From the NCBI GenBank assembly GCA_903923395.1, contig CAIXXM010000096.1:1-64000 (forward strand): 64,000 nt of DNA, read 5' to 3'. The stretch is from an uncultured Acidobacteriia bacterium (GTDB taxonomy: Bacteria; Acidobacteriota; Terriglobia; Bryobacterales; Bryobacteraceae). The notes under the pieces were generated by a model. The model searched no databases, was not told the DNA's origin, and saw only the letters and a list, made by a program, of their open reading frames with translations. This document shows positions 1 through 8,558 of this stretch, piece after piece; positions within the stretch are counted from its first letter, which is position 1, and each line of letters opens with the position of its first letter. Both the position numbers and the translations under genes were made by a program.

Positions 1-240
1 AACTGGTGGCCGGGTAAGAAAGTGCTGCTCTCGCCGGCATGGGTCGAACGTGTGAGCTGGGAGGAATCGAAGGTCTTCGTTGCCGTAACCCGCGAGGCCA
101 TCAAGACCTGCCCAGAATACCTGGACTCGGAGCCGATCACTCGTGAATACGAGAACAAACTTTACTTCCACTACGGCCGCCCGCCCTATTGGATCGAAGA
201 AGAAAAGAATGCGTCTGCTTTTGCGTTGACTGGCCGCTAG
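1..240 (+). CDS. PRC-barrel domain protein, C-terminal part
   Basis: The frame is open from the first base and ends at TAG 238-240, so the gene begins left of the window. The visible 79 residues match the end of PRC-barrel proteins common in soil bacteria: a WWPGKKVLLSP strand, the WVERVSWEESKVFV segment, then PITREYENKLYFHYGRPPYW. PRC-barrel domains are small beta-barrels used in RNA processing and photosynthetic-centre assembly, but free-standing copies of this type have no firmly known role and often sit beside stress genes, as here. The downstream DUF1269 gene starts 56 bases later on the same strand. Confidence 0.75.
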   Translation, partial: NWWPGKKVLLSPAWVERVSWEESKVFVAVTREAIKTCPEYLDSEPITREYENKLYFHYGRPPYWIEEEKNASAFALTGR

Positions 241-295
241 GGATCTCCTCGCTACCCAATACGCCGACAAAACCGACAAACAGGAGTAATTGACA

Positions 296-1096
296 ATGAG
301 CAAGTTTATTTTTGTATCGTTCCCCGACGAGGCTAAGGCTTACGAAGGCACACGCGCCCTCGAAGCGCTCCACGCTGAGGGAAGTTTGACCCTTTACGGT
401 ACTGCTGTAGTCGCGAAGGGTCAGGATGGGAAGTTGTCGGCGAAGCGGGAAAGCGACCGGGGCCCGCTGGGCATCGCCGTCGGGTCAGTGGTGGGGGGGC
501 TGGTTGGACTGCTCGGTGGGCCGATCGGCGCAGCCATTGGCTTGGGCGTCGGCGCTCTCCTGGGAAGCTTGAACGATCTGACAAATCTCGGGGTAAGCCG
601 GGAGTTCATCGAGAATGTCTCGAAGGACCTGACCCCGGGTAGCGTCGCCGTGCTTGCTGAAGTGTCCGAAGAGTGGGTGACGCCGCTAAATGCGCGCATG
701 AGTGCGCTGGGCGGCATCGTGCATCGTACAGGGCGTGCCGCTGTTGAGGATGAACTATCGCAGAAAGAGATGACCTCCGTCAAGGCCGAGCTTTCTCAGT
801 TGAAGGCAGAGTACACGCACGCCAAAGCTGAGAGCAAAGCGGCTCTGAAGGCACGCATTGATGCGGTGGAAGCCATGGAGCACACAACGTCGGAGCGTCT
901 TCATACCCGCATGACGTATCTCAAGCAAGAGACGGAAGCGAAACTCAAGGCACTGCAGGCGCAAGCCTCCAAGGCTTCAGGCGACCTAAAGGCAAAGATC
1001 GAGAATCGCATCGCCGAACTCCACGTCGATGGCGAACGCCGCTCCCATCAATTGAAGGAAGCCTGGGGATTGACGAAAAAGGCGCTTGCCTCCTAA
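296..1096 (+). CDS. DUF1269 family protein with glycine-zipper hairpin and coiled coil
   Basis: The 266-residue product starts at ATG 296, placed well behind CAGGAG at 281-286; a TTG two codons upstream is less likely. The N-terminal third (MSKFIFVSFPDEAKAYEG) is typical of DUF1269. Around residues 60-90 there is a strongly hydrophobic Gly-rich stretch (VGGLVGLLGGPIGAAIGLGV), probably a membrane-inserted hairpin. From about residue 150 to the end the protein is charged and Ala/Lys/Glu-rich with heptad character, so a long cytoplasmic or periplasmic coiled coil is likely. The biochemical role of the family is unknown. Its place between a PRC-barrel gene and a catalase gene suggests general stress. 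Confidence 0.72.
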   Translation: MSKFIFVSFPDEAKAYEGTRALEALHAEGSLTLYGTAVVAKGQDGKLSAKRESDRGPLGIAVGSVVGGLVGLLGGPIGAAIGLGVGALLGSLNDLTNLGVSREFIENVSKDLTPGSVAVLAEVSEEWVTPLNARMSALGGIVHRTGRAAVEDELSQKEMTSVKAELSQLKAEYTHAKAESKAALKARIDAVEAMEHTTSERLHTRMTYLKQETEAKLKALQAQASKASGDLKAKIENRIAELHVDGERRSHQLKEAWGLTKKALAS

Positions 1097-1116
1097 CGAA
1101 GTAGAGAATTCAAACC

Positions 1117-1695
1117 ATGAACAAAACACTGATTGTTATAGGGCTCACGGCCCTATCGTTGGGGTATTGGCCCTCTGAGTCCCTGGCGTTTCAGGCTGCG
1201 GCTGGGAAGGTGGAATCGTCCCAGGACGCGAAGGCCGACGCACGAAAAGCTGCTACAGAAGCCGAGGCCGCTACACGGAAGGCGGCTACCGCCATCGATT
1301 TCGCGCTTAAGACCTCCGCCAGGGAAGACGCACACAAGGCGGGGGAACGAATCCGCACCGCGGTTGCTGCGGCCCACACGGCGGCCAGGAGCGCGGAGGA
1401 AAAGACCGAGCAAGCGTATCAGAAGGCCATCGCGGCAAATCGGGAGTTTGCGCCACAGGCCAGGGAGTCCGCAAAGAATGCGGCAGAGGCAACGGCCGAC
1501 GCCGAGCAAAAAGCGGAAGCCTGGGTCAAGGCAGCGGCTGAATCCGACAAGTTGGCGGTTGAACGAATTGCGGGCGAGGTGCGGGCGTCACTTCAAAAGG
1601 CGGAGACTTCCACGAAAGACGCGGTAACTGCGGGCAATGCGGCAGCAAAGGCGGCATGGAAAAAGGACATGTCAAGCAGTACTTCGAAGAAGTAG
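1117..1695 (+). CDS. exported Ala/Lys/Glu-rich hypothetical protein
   Basis: This 192-residue protein has a clear signal peptide (about residues 1-25, cleavage after SLAFQ or nearby). The mature part is almost entirely Ala, Lys, Glu and Thr, with repeated [10 protein letters not shown]-like segments, so it should be a single extended helix or coiled coil in the periplasm. It lies 20 bases after the DUF1269 gene and 22 bases before the catalase start, which fits co-transcription. I do not recognise a family. Its composition resembles late-embryogenesis-like or TolA-like helical proteins, but low-complexity similarity is weak evidence of function. Confidence 0.6.
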   Translation: MNKTLIVIGLTALSLGYWPSESLAFQAAAGKVESSQDAKADARKAATEAEAATRKAATAIDFALKTSAREDAHKAGERIRTAVAAAHTAARSAEEKTEQAYQKAIAANREFAPQARESAKNAAEATADAEQKAEAWVKAAAESDKLAVERIAGEVRASLQKAETSTKDAVTAGNAAAKAAWKKDMSSSTSKK

Positions 1696-1717
1696 TCCGA
1701 TCTCAAGGCAACCATCT

Positions 1718-3208
1718 ATGAAGACCGATAATCCGGAAACAAAGTCCTGTCCGATGATGACCACGTCCTCCGGCCGCCCGGTGGGTGACAACCAGAACTC
1801 CGTTACAGTTGGCCCGCGTGGGCCGGTCTTAATGGAAGACTACCTGTTGTTTGAGAAGATGGCCCAGTTCAATCGGGAACGGATTCCGGAACGCGTGGTC
1901 CATGCCAAGGGCGCGGGCGCGCATGGAACCTTCACAGTCACCGGCGACATCACCAAATACACGAGCGCCAAGCTGTTCAACACACCAGGCAAGACGACAC
2001 AGTTGTTGGCCCGGTTCTCAACAGTGGCCGGTGAGAAAGGTTCCGCCGATACGGCACGCGACCCGCGCGGATTCTCCGTCAAGTTCTACACCGAAGAAGG
2101 CAATTGGGACATGACCGGCAACAATACGCCGGTCTTCTTCGTTCGGGACGCGATCAAGTTCGGCGACTTTATCCATTCACAAAAGCGCGTACCGGCAACC
2201 AACCTGCGCTCGCCCACAGTCATGTGGGACTTCTGGTCGCTCTCTCCGGAGTCTCTGCACCAGGTCACGACGCTTTTTTCCAGCCGTGGAACTCCAGATG
2301 GCTTCCGTCACATGCACGGTTTCTCAAGCCATACCTTCAGCCTGATCAACGCCAAGGGCGAACGCTTCTACTGCAAGTGGCACTTCCTGACGATGCAAGG
2401 CATTAAGAATCTGACGGCAGCACAGGCGGAAGAGCTCGCTGGAACAGACCCGGACTATGCGACTCGGGACCTCCACGATGCGATCCAACGCGGCGAGTTT
2501 CCCAGGTGGCGGCTCTGCGTGCAAATCATGCCAGAAGCTGAAGCCGAGACGTACCCTATCCATCCCTTCGACCTCACCAAAGTGTGGCCGCACAAAGACT
2601 ACCCGCTCATCGAAGTCGGGGTCATGCAGTTGAACGCCAACCCGAAGAACTACTTCAACGAAGTCGAACAGGCAGCCTTCTCCCCGGTCAGCGTCGTTCC
2701 AGGCATGGGGTTCTCACCCGACAAAGTGCTGCAGGCCCGCCTCGTCAGTTATCCCGACGCCCATCGCTACCGCCTTGGCACCAATTTTGAAACGCTTCCG
2801 GTGAATCGCCCGGTCTGTCCAGTTCACACTTACAACCGCGACGGCGCTATGCGCTCGGACGAGAACGGCGGCACGGCTCCGAACTACGAACCGAATAGCT
2901 TCGGCGGACCCATCGAAGACGCACTCTATCGCGAACGTCCTTACAAAGTCTCGGGCGATGTGAATCGGTACGACCACCACCAGGGCAACGACGATTTCAT
3001 GCAGGCAGGGGATCTATTTCGCCTCATGCCGCCGGCGGAGAAGAAGGCGCTTATCGACAATCTTGCTGCCCATATGAAGGGTATTCCGGAGCACATCGCG
3101 AGGCGACAGATTGAGCACTTCGCCAAAGCCGACCGTGCTTATGGGCGTGGTGTGGCGGAGGCATTGGAAATCAACGTAGCCGAAGCGCAGTTGTTATTAG
3201 CGCCATAG
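1718..3208 (+). CDS. heme catalase (clade 3-like, small subunit)
   Basis: The product disproportionates hydrogen peroxide to water and oxygen in the cytoplasm. It has 496 residues from ATG 1718, a normal length for small-subunit catalases; the frame stays open upstream to 1637 but that extension does not look like catalase and overlaps the previous gene. Key residues are present: distal His about 62 in [11 protein letters not shown], Asn about 135 in [11 protein letters not shown], and the proximal heme ligand Tyr about 345 in [14 protein letters not shown]. The FIHSQKR and [10 protein letters not shown] blocks are also intact. It follows two small genes of probable stress function with short spacers. 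Confidence 0.95.
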   Translation: MKTDNPETKSCPMMTTSSGRPVGDNQNSVTVGPRGPVLMEDYLLFEKMAQFNRERIPERVVHAKGAGAHGTFTVTGDITKYTSAKLFNTPGKTTQLLARFSTVAGEKGSADTARDPRGFSVKFYTEEGNWDMTGNNTPVFFVRDAIKFGDFIHSQKRVPATNLRSPTVMWDFWSLSPESLHQVTTLFSSRGTPDGFRHMHGFSSHTFSLINAKGERFYCKWHFLTMQGIKNLTAAQAEELAGTDPDYATRDLHDAIQRGEFPRWRLCVQIMPEAEAETYPIHPFDLTKVWPHKDYPLIEVGVMQLNANPKNYFNEVEQAAFSPVSVVPGMGFSPDKVLQARLVSYPDAHRYRLGTNFETLPVNRPVCPVHTYNRDGAMRSDENGGTAPNYEPNSFGGPIEDALYRERPYKVSGDVNRYDHHQGNDDFMQAGDLFRLMPPAEKKALIDNLAAHMKGIPEHIARRQIEHFAKADRAYGRGVAEALEINVAEAQLLLAP

Positions 3209-3246
3209 CCCCTTTACCGCTCCAGCGAACAGAGACTACACCCGCA

Positions 3247-3689
3247 ATGAACCTCACAATTCCAGCGCGAAGCAAGCCCTGCTATAAGCAAGGGCCCGGA
3301 GTCTTTTCGCCGGAACAACTCAGCGAGCACCGTCGGCTGAGAATATCCAGTTGGCGGCACATCTGGAACGCACGACTGTTGGTGATCCTGTCTTCACCCG
3401 TGATCTACGCGTGTGTGCTTCCCTTCTTGCTCCTGGACGCCGCCGTCGCCGTCTACCAGCTTGTCTGCTTCCCGATCTACGGCATCCCGAAGGTCCGCAG
3501 AGACGACTGTCTCGTGTTTGACCGGGGGCGCAACCCTGGATTCAAATCCACTCCCGCTACGGGAAGTTTTTGCCTTACGGAGATGGCCTAGCCTACCGGA
3601 CCCAGTCAGATGCAATGGCCCAAGATTACGGCGATTTCACGCCAGGATCAAACGACGCAGGACAGCCGGGCGCAGGTAAAACCATATGA
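3247..3689 (+). pseudogene. small membrane protein gene with internal deletion and frameshift
   Basis: The first frame (ATG 3247) reads a soluble start, a hydrophobic segment near residues 45-70, then YGIPKVRRDDCLVFDRGR, and stops at 3591. From memory, members of this conserved family continue with a Cys-containing segment and end in a ...H-x-RY-x-x-FL-x-YGD... tail. Such a tail (IHSRYGKFLPYGDGLAYR) is encoded here in another frame at 3540-3689, without the middle. The simplest reading is loss of roughly 40 codons with a frame change. The tail frame stops at TGA 3687-3689, which overlaps the ATG of the next gene at 3686, as expected if it is the authentic old 3' end. The family assignment is from recall. 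Confidence 0.5.
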
Positions 3690-3874
3690 GAAGACAGGAA
3701 AGAACCCAGAGAACATACGCCGTCGTTCCAGTTGAGGAGAAGCGCGGAGGTCCCGGCTCTGCCGGCCAGTCAGGGGACACTCAGGGACTGACCGATGTAG
3801 CCAACGAGCGCGATTATCGCACGGGGAAGGACCCAGGAAACGATGGCGAGATGTCGCTGAGCGAGGCCGAGTGA
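3686..3874 (+). CDS. small hydrophilic protein, unknown function
   Basis: The product has 62 residues, is rich in Arg, Glu, Gly and Asp, and has no signal peptide or membrane segment. Its ATG overlaps the stop of the broken gene before it (ATGA at 3686-3689), and its own stop overlaps the GTG start of the transport gene after it (GTGA at 3871-3874). Such tight coupling on both sides supports a real gene in the operon. I recognise no domain, and the sequence looks disordered. Confidence 0.45.
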   Translation: MRRQERTQRTYAVVPVEEKRGGPGSAGQSGDTQGLTDVANERDYRTGKDPGNDGEMSLSEAE

Positions 3875-5313
3875 ACCTCGAAACCAATTCCGCCGTGCCG
3901 TCAGGAAAGCCGATTGAAAAGCCCGTCGACGTTTCCGCTATGGAACTACCAAACCCGGCACTGGTCGTGGAGGGTGGCGGGGTGTTGACGGCGCGCGGCG
4001 GGGCCTACCTGAAGAAGGCAAAGCCCAAATCCAGCCGGGTCCGCAGTTGGTTGTCTGTCGCGCTAATCGTGGCCGTTGCAGCGGGCGGTGCCGCCTACTG
4101 GCTTATTGACCGGCCCCTCGAGGTTGCAATCATCCGCCCCGTCCTCACATCTGTAAACGAAACCATCGCGAGCAGTGGATTGGTGGGCGGTGTAAAGGAG
4201 TCCGTCATTGGTGCCTCCTTCAACGGGGCAGTCCTCCGGCTCCCCGTGAAACTCGGCGATCATGTCCAGGCTGGGGAGACCTTGGCGATCCTGAAGAACA
4301 ACATCACGCAGGCGCAGGTGACGCAAGCAGAAACAGCTATCGTGACAGCGCAGGCCCAACTGAAACAGACCTCTCGGGGGCCGCTTGCCTCCGAACTTCA
4401 AGTAATTCCCAACGTTCGTGCGGTCACTCCCGCCGTTGCCGGGCAAGGCTTCGCTTCCAAGGGAGCCAATCCCGTCGGCGTCTCGCTGATTGGAGCCGAT
4501 CCCGCGCAACAGGAACTCATCACACCGGTGACGAAGAACCTGATCGGGGGGCACTACGAAGGGCTCGCCGCGGATGAGGTCGTCATCGATTATGAACTCG
4601 CGAAGGATCTGAACGTAGGAGTAGGCGACCGCATCCGCATCACCTCCATTTCCGGAATTCCCGAACCCCTTCGCATTGCGGGCATCTATTCAAAGGGCCA
4701 GGGCCGCGGAAGCGCATACGTCACACTGCGGACGGGGCAAAGCATGCTCGGCATCGGCAATGCGGTGAACGTCGTCTACGTCAAGGTGATCGATATCTAT
4801 GGCGCCGATGCAGTTGCCGAACGGTTGTCCGTGCTGCTGGATTGCGAAGCGAAGTCCTGGTCCAGCGAGTTTCCCAGCTTTGTCACTTCGCTCCAGGCGC
4901 AGTCAGCTTCGGCCTATCTCATTTCTGGCTTCACGCTCATTGCTTCCTCATTTGCCATCGCTTCCGTGCTCATTGTCTCCGTCCAGCGGAAGGCCAAACA
5001 GATCGGCATCCTCAAAAGCATTGGAGCCCGTGGCAACCAGATCCTGCTGGTGTTCTTGTTCGAAGGGCTTGGCATCGCGGTCGCCGGCAGTGTGACGGGC
5101 GCGATTGCAGGCATAACTGTCGTCTATCTGCTCAGCCTGCCGAAGCAAACCGCAGTCCGGGTTGGAGGGGTCCCGGAATCTTTGTTCCCACTCATGCTGG
5201 ACCCCCTCTATATTCTGGCCGCAATGGGAGCTGCTATTGTCGCAACGGTTCTGGCCGCTCTGCTTCCCGCCCGCAGTGCTGCAATGATGAATCCAGTGGA
5301 TGCGATGCGATGA
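3871..5313 (+). CDS. HlyD-type adaptor fused to truncated FtsX/MacB-type ABC permease
   Basis: The protein has 480 residues. Residues 1-55 are cytoplasmic, about 57-80 form one membrane helix, and about 90-172 are the start of a periplasmic membrane-fusion (HlyD) domain with the lipoyl motif (AVLRLPVKLGDHVQAGETLAIL) and the beginning of its coiled coil (QAQLKQTSRGPLASEL). The sequence then switches abruptly to the periplasmic core of a MacB/LolC-like permease (VIPNVRAVTPAVAGQGF) and ends with the three permease helices and the NPVDAMR terminus. Missing are the rest of the HlyD coiled coil and the first helix of the permease. This looks like an in-frame deletion joining two neighbouring genes, so transport function is doubtful. 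Confidence 0.72.
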   Translation: MNLETNSAVPSGKPIEKPVDVSAMELPNPALVVEGGGVLTARGGAYLKKAKPKSSRVRSWLSVALIVAVAAGGAAYWLIDRPLEVAIIRPVLTSVNETIASSGLVGGVKESVIGASFNGAVLRLPVKLGDHVQAGETLAILKNNITQAQVTQAETAIVTAQAQLKQTSRGPLASELQVIPNVRAVTPAVAGQGFASKGANPVGVSLIGADPAQQELITPVTKNLIGGHYEGLAADEVVIDYELAKDLNVGVGDRIRITSISGIPEPLRIAGIYSKGQGRGSAYVTLRTGQSMLGIGNAVNVVYVKVIDIYGADAVAERLSVLLDCEAKSWSSEFPSFVTSLQAQSASAYLISGFTLIASSFAIASVLIVSVQRKAKQIGILKSIGARGNQILLVFLFEGLGIAVAGSVTGAIAGITVVYLLSLPKQTAVRVGGVPESLFPLMLDPLYILAAMGAAIVATVLAALLPARSAAMMNPVDAMR

Positions 5314-6029
5314 TCGGCGTGCCCGCTCGGCTCGTCATTGAAACGATCAGCCTGAAGAAGACATACCCAGGCAAGGTCCCCACGCCAGTTCTCTTTGGCA
5401 TCGATTTGCGGGTCGCCGCCGGTGAGTTCGTCTCGATCATTGGCCAGTCAGGTAGCGGGAAGTCCACGCTGTTAAACATTCTTGGGGCACTTGATGTGCC
5501 AACCGAGGGGTTAGTCAAAATCGATGGCGTAGACATATCGACGCTGACTGAGGATGGACTCGCCGTTCTCCGCAGTCAGGTGGTCGGCTTTGTCTTCCAG
5601 GCCCACTTTCTATTGGAGGAGTTGACCTGCCTGGAGAACGCAGTGCTTCCGATCACCATCAGGAAGGGTTCAGCGACGCCGGAAGAAACCGAGTGGATCA
5701 CCAGCTTGTTGGTACGAGTGGGGTTGGGTGGGCAACTCCACAAATACCCCGATACGATGAGCGGCGGCGAAAATCAACGTTGCGCCATCGTGCGTGCTCT
5801 AGCCAATCGGCCAAGGATCGTGCTGGCCGACGAGCCAACCGGAAACCTCGATAGTCATTCCGGCGAAGAAGTGTTCCGCCTGATGCGTCAGATGAGCAGC
5901 GAAATTGGCATCGCGTTTGTGATGGTGACGCACGATGAACGGTTGGCCCGTGCCGCCGATCGGGTCCTATCGATCGAGGACGGATTGATGAGATCACTCA
6001 GCAAGGAAGAGCACGAGGTAATGGCGTGA
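5310..6029 (+). CDS. ABC transporter ATPase, MacB/LolD type
   Basis: This 239-residue ATPase drives the permease encoded just upstream. Its ATG overlaps the preceding stop (ATGA at 5310-5313); the longer open frame upstream is only a shadow of the permease gene. It has Walker A GQSGSGKST, the Q-loop VFQAHFLLEELT, signature MSGGENQR (a conservative variant of LSGGQ), Walker B IVLADEPTGNLD and the switch His in VTHD. These are the hallmarks of the LolD/MacB/FtsE branch. The ATPase looks intact even though its partner is a shortened fusion. Confidence 0.9.
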   Translation: MIGVPARLVIETISLKKTYPGKVPTPVLFGIDLRVAAGEFVSIIGQSGSGKSTLLNILGALDVPTEGLVKIDGVDISTLTEDGLAVLRSQVVGFVFQAHFLLEELTCLENAVLPITIRKGSATPEETEWITSLLVRVGLGGQLHKYPDTMSGGENQRCAIVRALANRPRIVLADEPTGNLDSHSGEEVFRLMRQMSSEIGIAFVMVTHDERLARAADRVLSIEDGLMRSLSKEEHEVMA

Positions 6030-7352
6030 GGCATCCGGTAAAAACGCCGGAATCGACACTTCAACCGAACCGAGGTACTCGTCGGGTACACAGGCTACTA
6101 ATTCGTTAGGAGATGATAGTCGGAAGAGGCTTTTGCAAGAGACGGTACGAGGCCCCCACACTGGACCGAAACGCGGCCACCAGCAACGTTTGTATCAATG
6201 ACGACATCGACCACATTTGAATGCTCTCACGGGATACAAGTCCCTGTGGAGGCCCCAGGGGAAAGCGAAACCGCTTTGCGATGGAGCGTGGGCGTGGAAG
6301 GGCAAGAAAAATCTACAAAGGACGAGTTTGTCCCTCGCGCTACTCCAGCCGAGAGCAAACTGATTCTTGACGTCGTCTCGAGGGGACGGTCGAATTGAGC
6401 TGGAATTGCGAAAACATCACGTGGCCGGAGCCAGGCGCCACGATGTCCTGCATTCCCCTCGGGAATGCACCCTTGGTCTGCTGCCCAGGTTTGGGGTGGC
6501 TTCATCACCTGCCCGACTGGGGCACCTGAGATGGACCGCACCTAAGGCCGCTCACCACTCGGCTACGTCGCTGTTGGCCGGGCTTCCGCAGTTAAGAGGC
6601 GATACCCTCGGCCCTTCATACGACCGCCTACCCGTTCACGGAATCACTTGGATTTTGTCAGGTCTGTTGTCAGGTCTTGCTCTGCGGCGTCACCGGTGAT
6701 ATCGGCATCGACCTCCGAGCCATCCTGCGCTCGGAGAAAACGCCTGGCTCACCTGACAATCCTGGCGCAACGGCAAACATGCAGATGACCGGATCCGGCC
6801 TCGTTTCAGGTCGTTCAATCGGCGGAAGCACAACAAACACGGAGAATGGGTCGATAAACAGCGCACTCTGGAGAATTATCACGTTGAATATGGGGGACGT
6901 GGTCACGGTAGGCGCCAGTCTTCTTCTGACGCCAGCGCGCAACTGGGATCGGCCACGGCCGATGCTCTTTCAACCGGTTTTTTGCTGTACAGACTCTTTG
7001 CGCCACGAGTCGGTCGTACCACGGCCAACGGCGCACAACGTTGAACGTCGTTCGACGTGGCGAGCCCGGAACCCGGTACGACTGCGCTCCGCCCCGTAAA
7101 CAGCACCCTGGCCTCTGCCTTTAGCTGCATATACATCTGTGGGCCCTGGTGTCTTTTCCTTTGGCCTGCTGCGCGTCTTGAAGCCGATTTGCAGTGTGAA
7201 GAGGCGGCGCAAGTGACGACCAAGTGACGACGCCAGCCGTCCGTGGCTCATTCTGCGCGGTCGGCTCGGTACGAACTCGACGTAGAACGCGCGAGTTAGA
7301 CCCAACGGGACCGGACCGAACTGGCCCTTAGCACGTTCGATTCCCGTTAGCG
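6030..7352. other. 1.3-kb stretch with no supportable gene
   Basis: Open frames here are short, overlap one another on both strands, lack recognisable domains and have no convincing ribosome-binding sites. The longest candidates (6198-6398 and 6677-7099 on the plus strand) have compositions that do not look like proteins. I see one short hairpin around 6450-6470 (GCATTCCC and GGGAATGC arms) but no terminator, tRNA or phage-type att core. The stretch separates an operon with deletions from a pair of decayed toxin-antitoxin genes, so it is probably gene debris. Confidence 0.5.
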
Positions 7353-8025
7353 CTACCAAAAAACCCATTCAGATATCTTCTGGAATCCATACTGGCAGGC
7401 CTGCTGGATCGCTCCTGGCGAAACCCGTTGGCCAGCGATTTGCGATGGGCGTCTGACTGTCGTCGGTGAGTTCGCCGAAGAGGACTTCGGATGCCTTCGA
7501 CAGCACTCTGGCTTGGTTGGCGTGAAGTTCCGGCTGTGCGCTTCCTCGCCCAATTCCTTCAAGTCCTCGAGGCCCGATCCGAAGACTTCCAGCGTGTCGT
7601 GCATATACAGAATGTCTTTGGCACGGTCCCCCGGGATCTCGTCTCGCGAGTATGAGGACCTTCTGTGCAATGAAACTAACCGGGTTCGCGATGCGAATGC
7701 GGGCCGTGATTCCGGGAGAAGCGAAATCGATCGTCCACGGGTGGAGGAGAAGCAGCTCAACATGGCGCAGCCGCTGCGAGGTAATCCCTGAGATTTCCTC
7801 CGTGGCGGTACGTCTTCCCTTCCGGTTACGAACAGCTCCGACCAGCGGCGTGAGGAATTCAGCGTAAAAACCGGTGGCCACATTACCAAGACGGTAATGT
7901 GTGGCTGGCGGCTGGTCATAGCCATGAAACTCTTCCTCAAAACCGTGAGCGATGAGGCGCGAACGAATGTTCTGCTCTCGGAACGGGACTCCAGGCAACA
8001 GAGCGATATCCGTGTCGAGCGTCAT
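7353..8025 (-). pseudogene. GSU2403-type nucleotidyltransferase remnant (AbiE-like toxin)
   Basis: The minus strand encodes TLDTDIALLPGVPFREQNIR, then HYRLGN, FYAEFLTPLVGA, LRHVELLLLHPW and PVSFIAQKVLIL. These are landmarks of the GSU2403 nucleotidyltransferase-fold family. After about 7628, inside a run of five G on the minus strand, the match moves to another frame (PGDRAKDILYMHDTLEVF). It moves back near 7530 (LHANQARVLSKASEVLFGELTDD) and again near 7465 (QIAGQRVSPGAIQQACQYGFQKI). The first 100 or more residues of the family are absent. Three frameshifts plus an N-terminal loss mean a dead gene. Members often act as toxins next to AbiEi-like antitoxins; such a remnant lies just upstream. 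Confidence 0.7.
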
Positions 8026-8094
8026 CAGGGGTGGATAGTCGGGTTACCTGAACGGATCGAGTGCTGGTGTGATGCGCCTTTGCGAATAGAACCT

Positions 8095-8370
8095 TCAAAA
8101 TGGCCGCCGGATCTCATCCGCTTGTTCGCGTCCACGCACCGGATTGACGGAAGCATCGAGCCAAACCTGCAGGATATCGGATGGCGGCAGAGTGTCCCGA
8201 TTGACACTGGCACGAAAGACTGACTCTTTGTTCGGCGGGACCCGAACGAAAACGTCGGCATTTCGGTCTGAATCCTGCACCGACAGACCCAGTGGAGTGC
8301 TCCGCACAGAATGGTGTTTATTCCGATGTCTGGAAGAAGCATTCACCATCAGTTGTGATGTTGGACACAC
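8095..8370 (-). pseudogene. AbiEi-like antitoxin, C-terminal remnant
   Basis: The minus-strand frame contains DVFVRVPPNKESVFRASV, SDILQVWLDASVNPVRGREQ and ADEIRR. This pattern matches, from recall, the C-terminal part of type IV AbiEi-family antitoxins (winged-helix regulators), where a DILQVWLD-x-x-x-x-P-x-RGREQ block is typical. The N-terminal DNA-binding half is missing and there is no good start. It sits directly upstream of the nucleotidyltransferase remnant in the order expected for an antitoxin-toxin operon. Family assignment is from motif memory only. Confidence 0.5.
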
Positions 8371-8461
8371 GGCTGCCAGCCGCGTGTTGGGCTATGGCCG
8401 TGCCGGCCACGGAAGTGGATGAATGCACCGCCTGTTTCGGGAAGTTGTCTTTGCCTGGGCA

Positions 8462-8486
8462 CGCGCGCCAGAATGGCGCACGAACA
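8462..8486 (+). repeat. short interspersed palindromic repeat, copy 1
   Basis: The core GCGCC-AGAAT-GGCGC (8465-8479) is an inverted repeat with a five-base loop. The surrounding 25 bases match the copies near 49836-49860 (inverted) and 49879-49903, including the GAACA that follows. It lies between the dead toxin-antitoxin genes and the 3' end of the penicillin acylase gene. Confidence 0.6.
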
Positions 8487-8558
8487 TCAAGCGACAGGTA
8501 CAGGTTCGGAGTATTCGCTTCGAAGGCGAACAAAGGATTGGGCACGCAAATCCTGCCG

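Noticed and set aside
3530-3556. Sequence like a tRNA T-arm and acceptor end (GGATTCAAATCC then CCCGCTA).
   Set aside because: The T-stem closing pair is wrong, no CCA or tRNA body is present, and the same bases code for the IQIHSRYGKF tail of the broken membrane protein gene.
6530-6585. On the minus strand GTAGCCGAGTGGTGAGCGG resembles the 5' half of a serine or leucine tRNA.
   Set aside because: No anticodon stem, T-loop or matching acceptor strand follows, so no tRNA can fold. At most it is a fragment, and chance is equally likely.
6677-7099. Open frame of 140 codons in the gene-poor stretch.
   Set aside because: No ribosome-binding site, no domain, no amphipathic or hydrophobic pattern, and several overlapping frames of similar length on the other strand.
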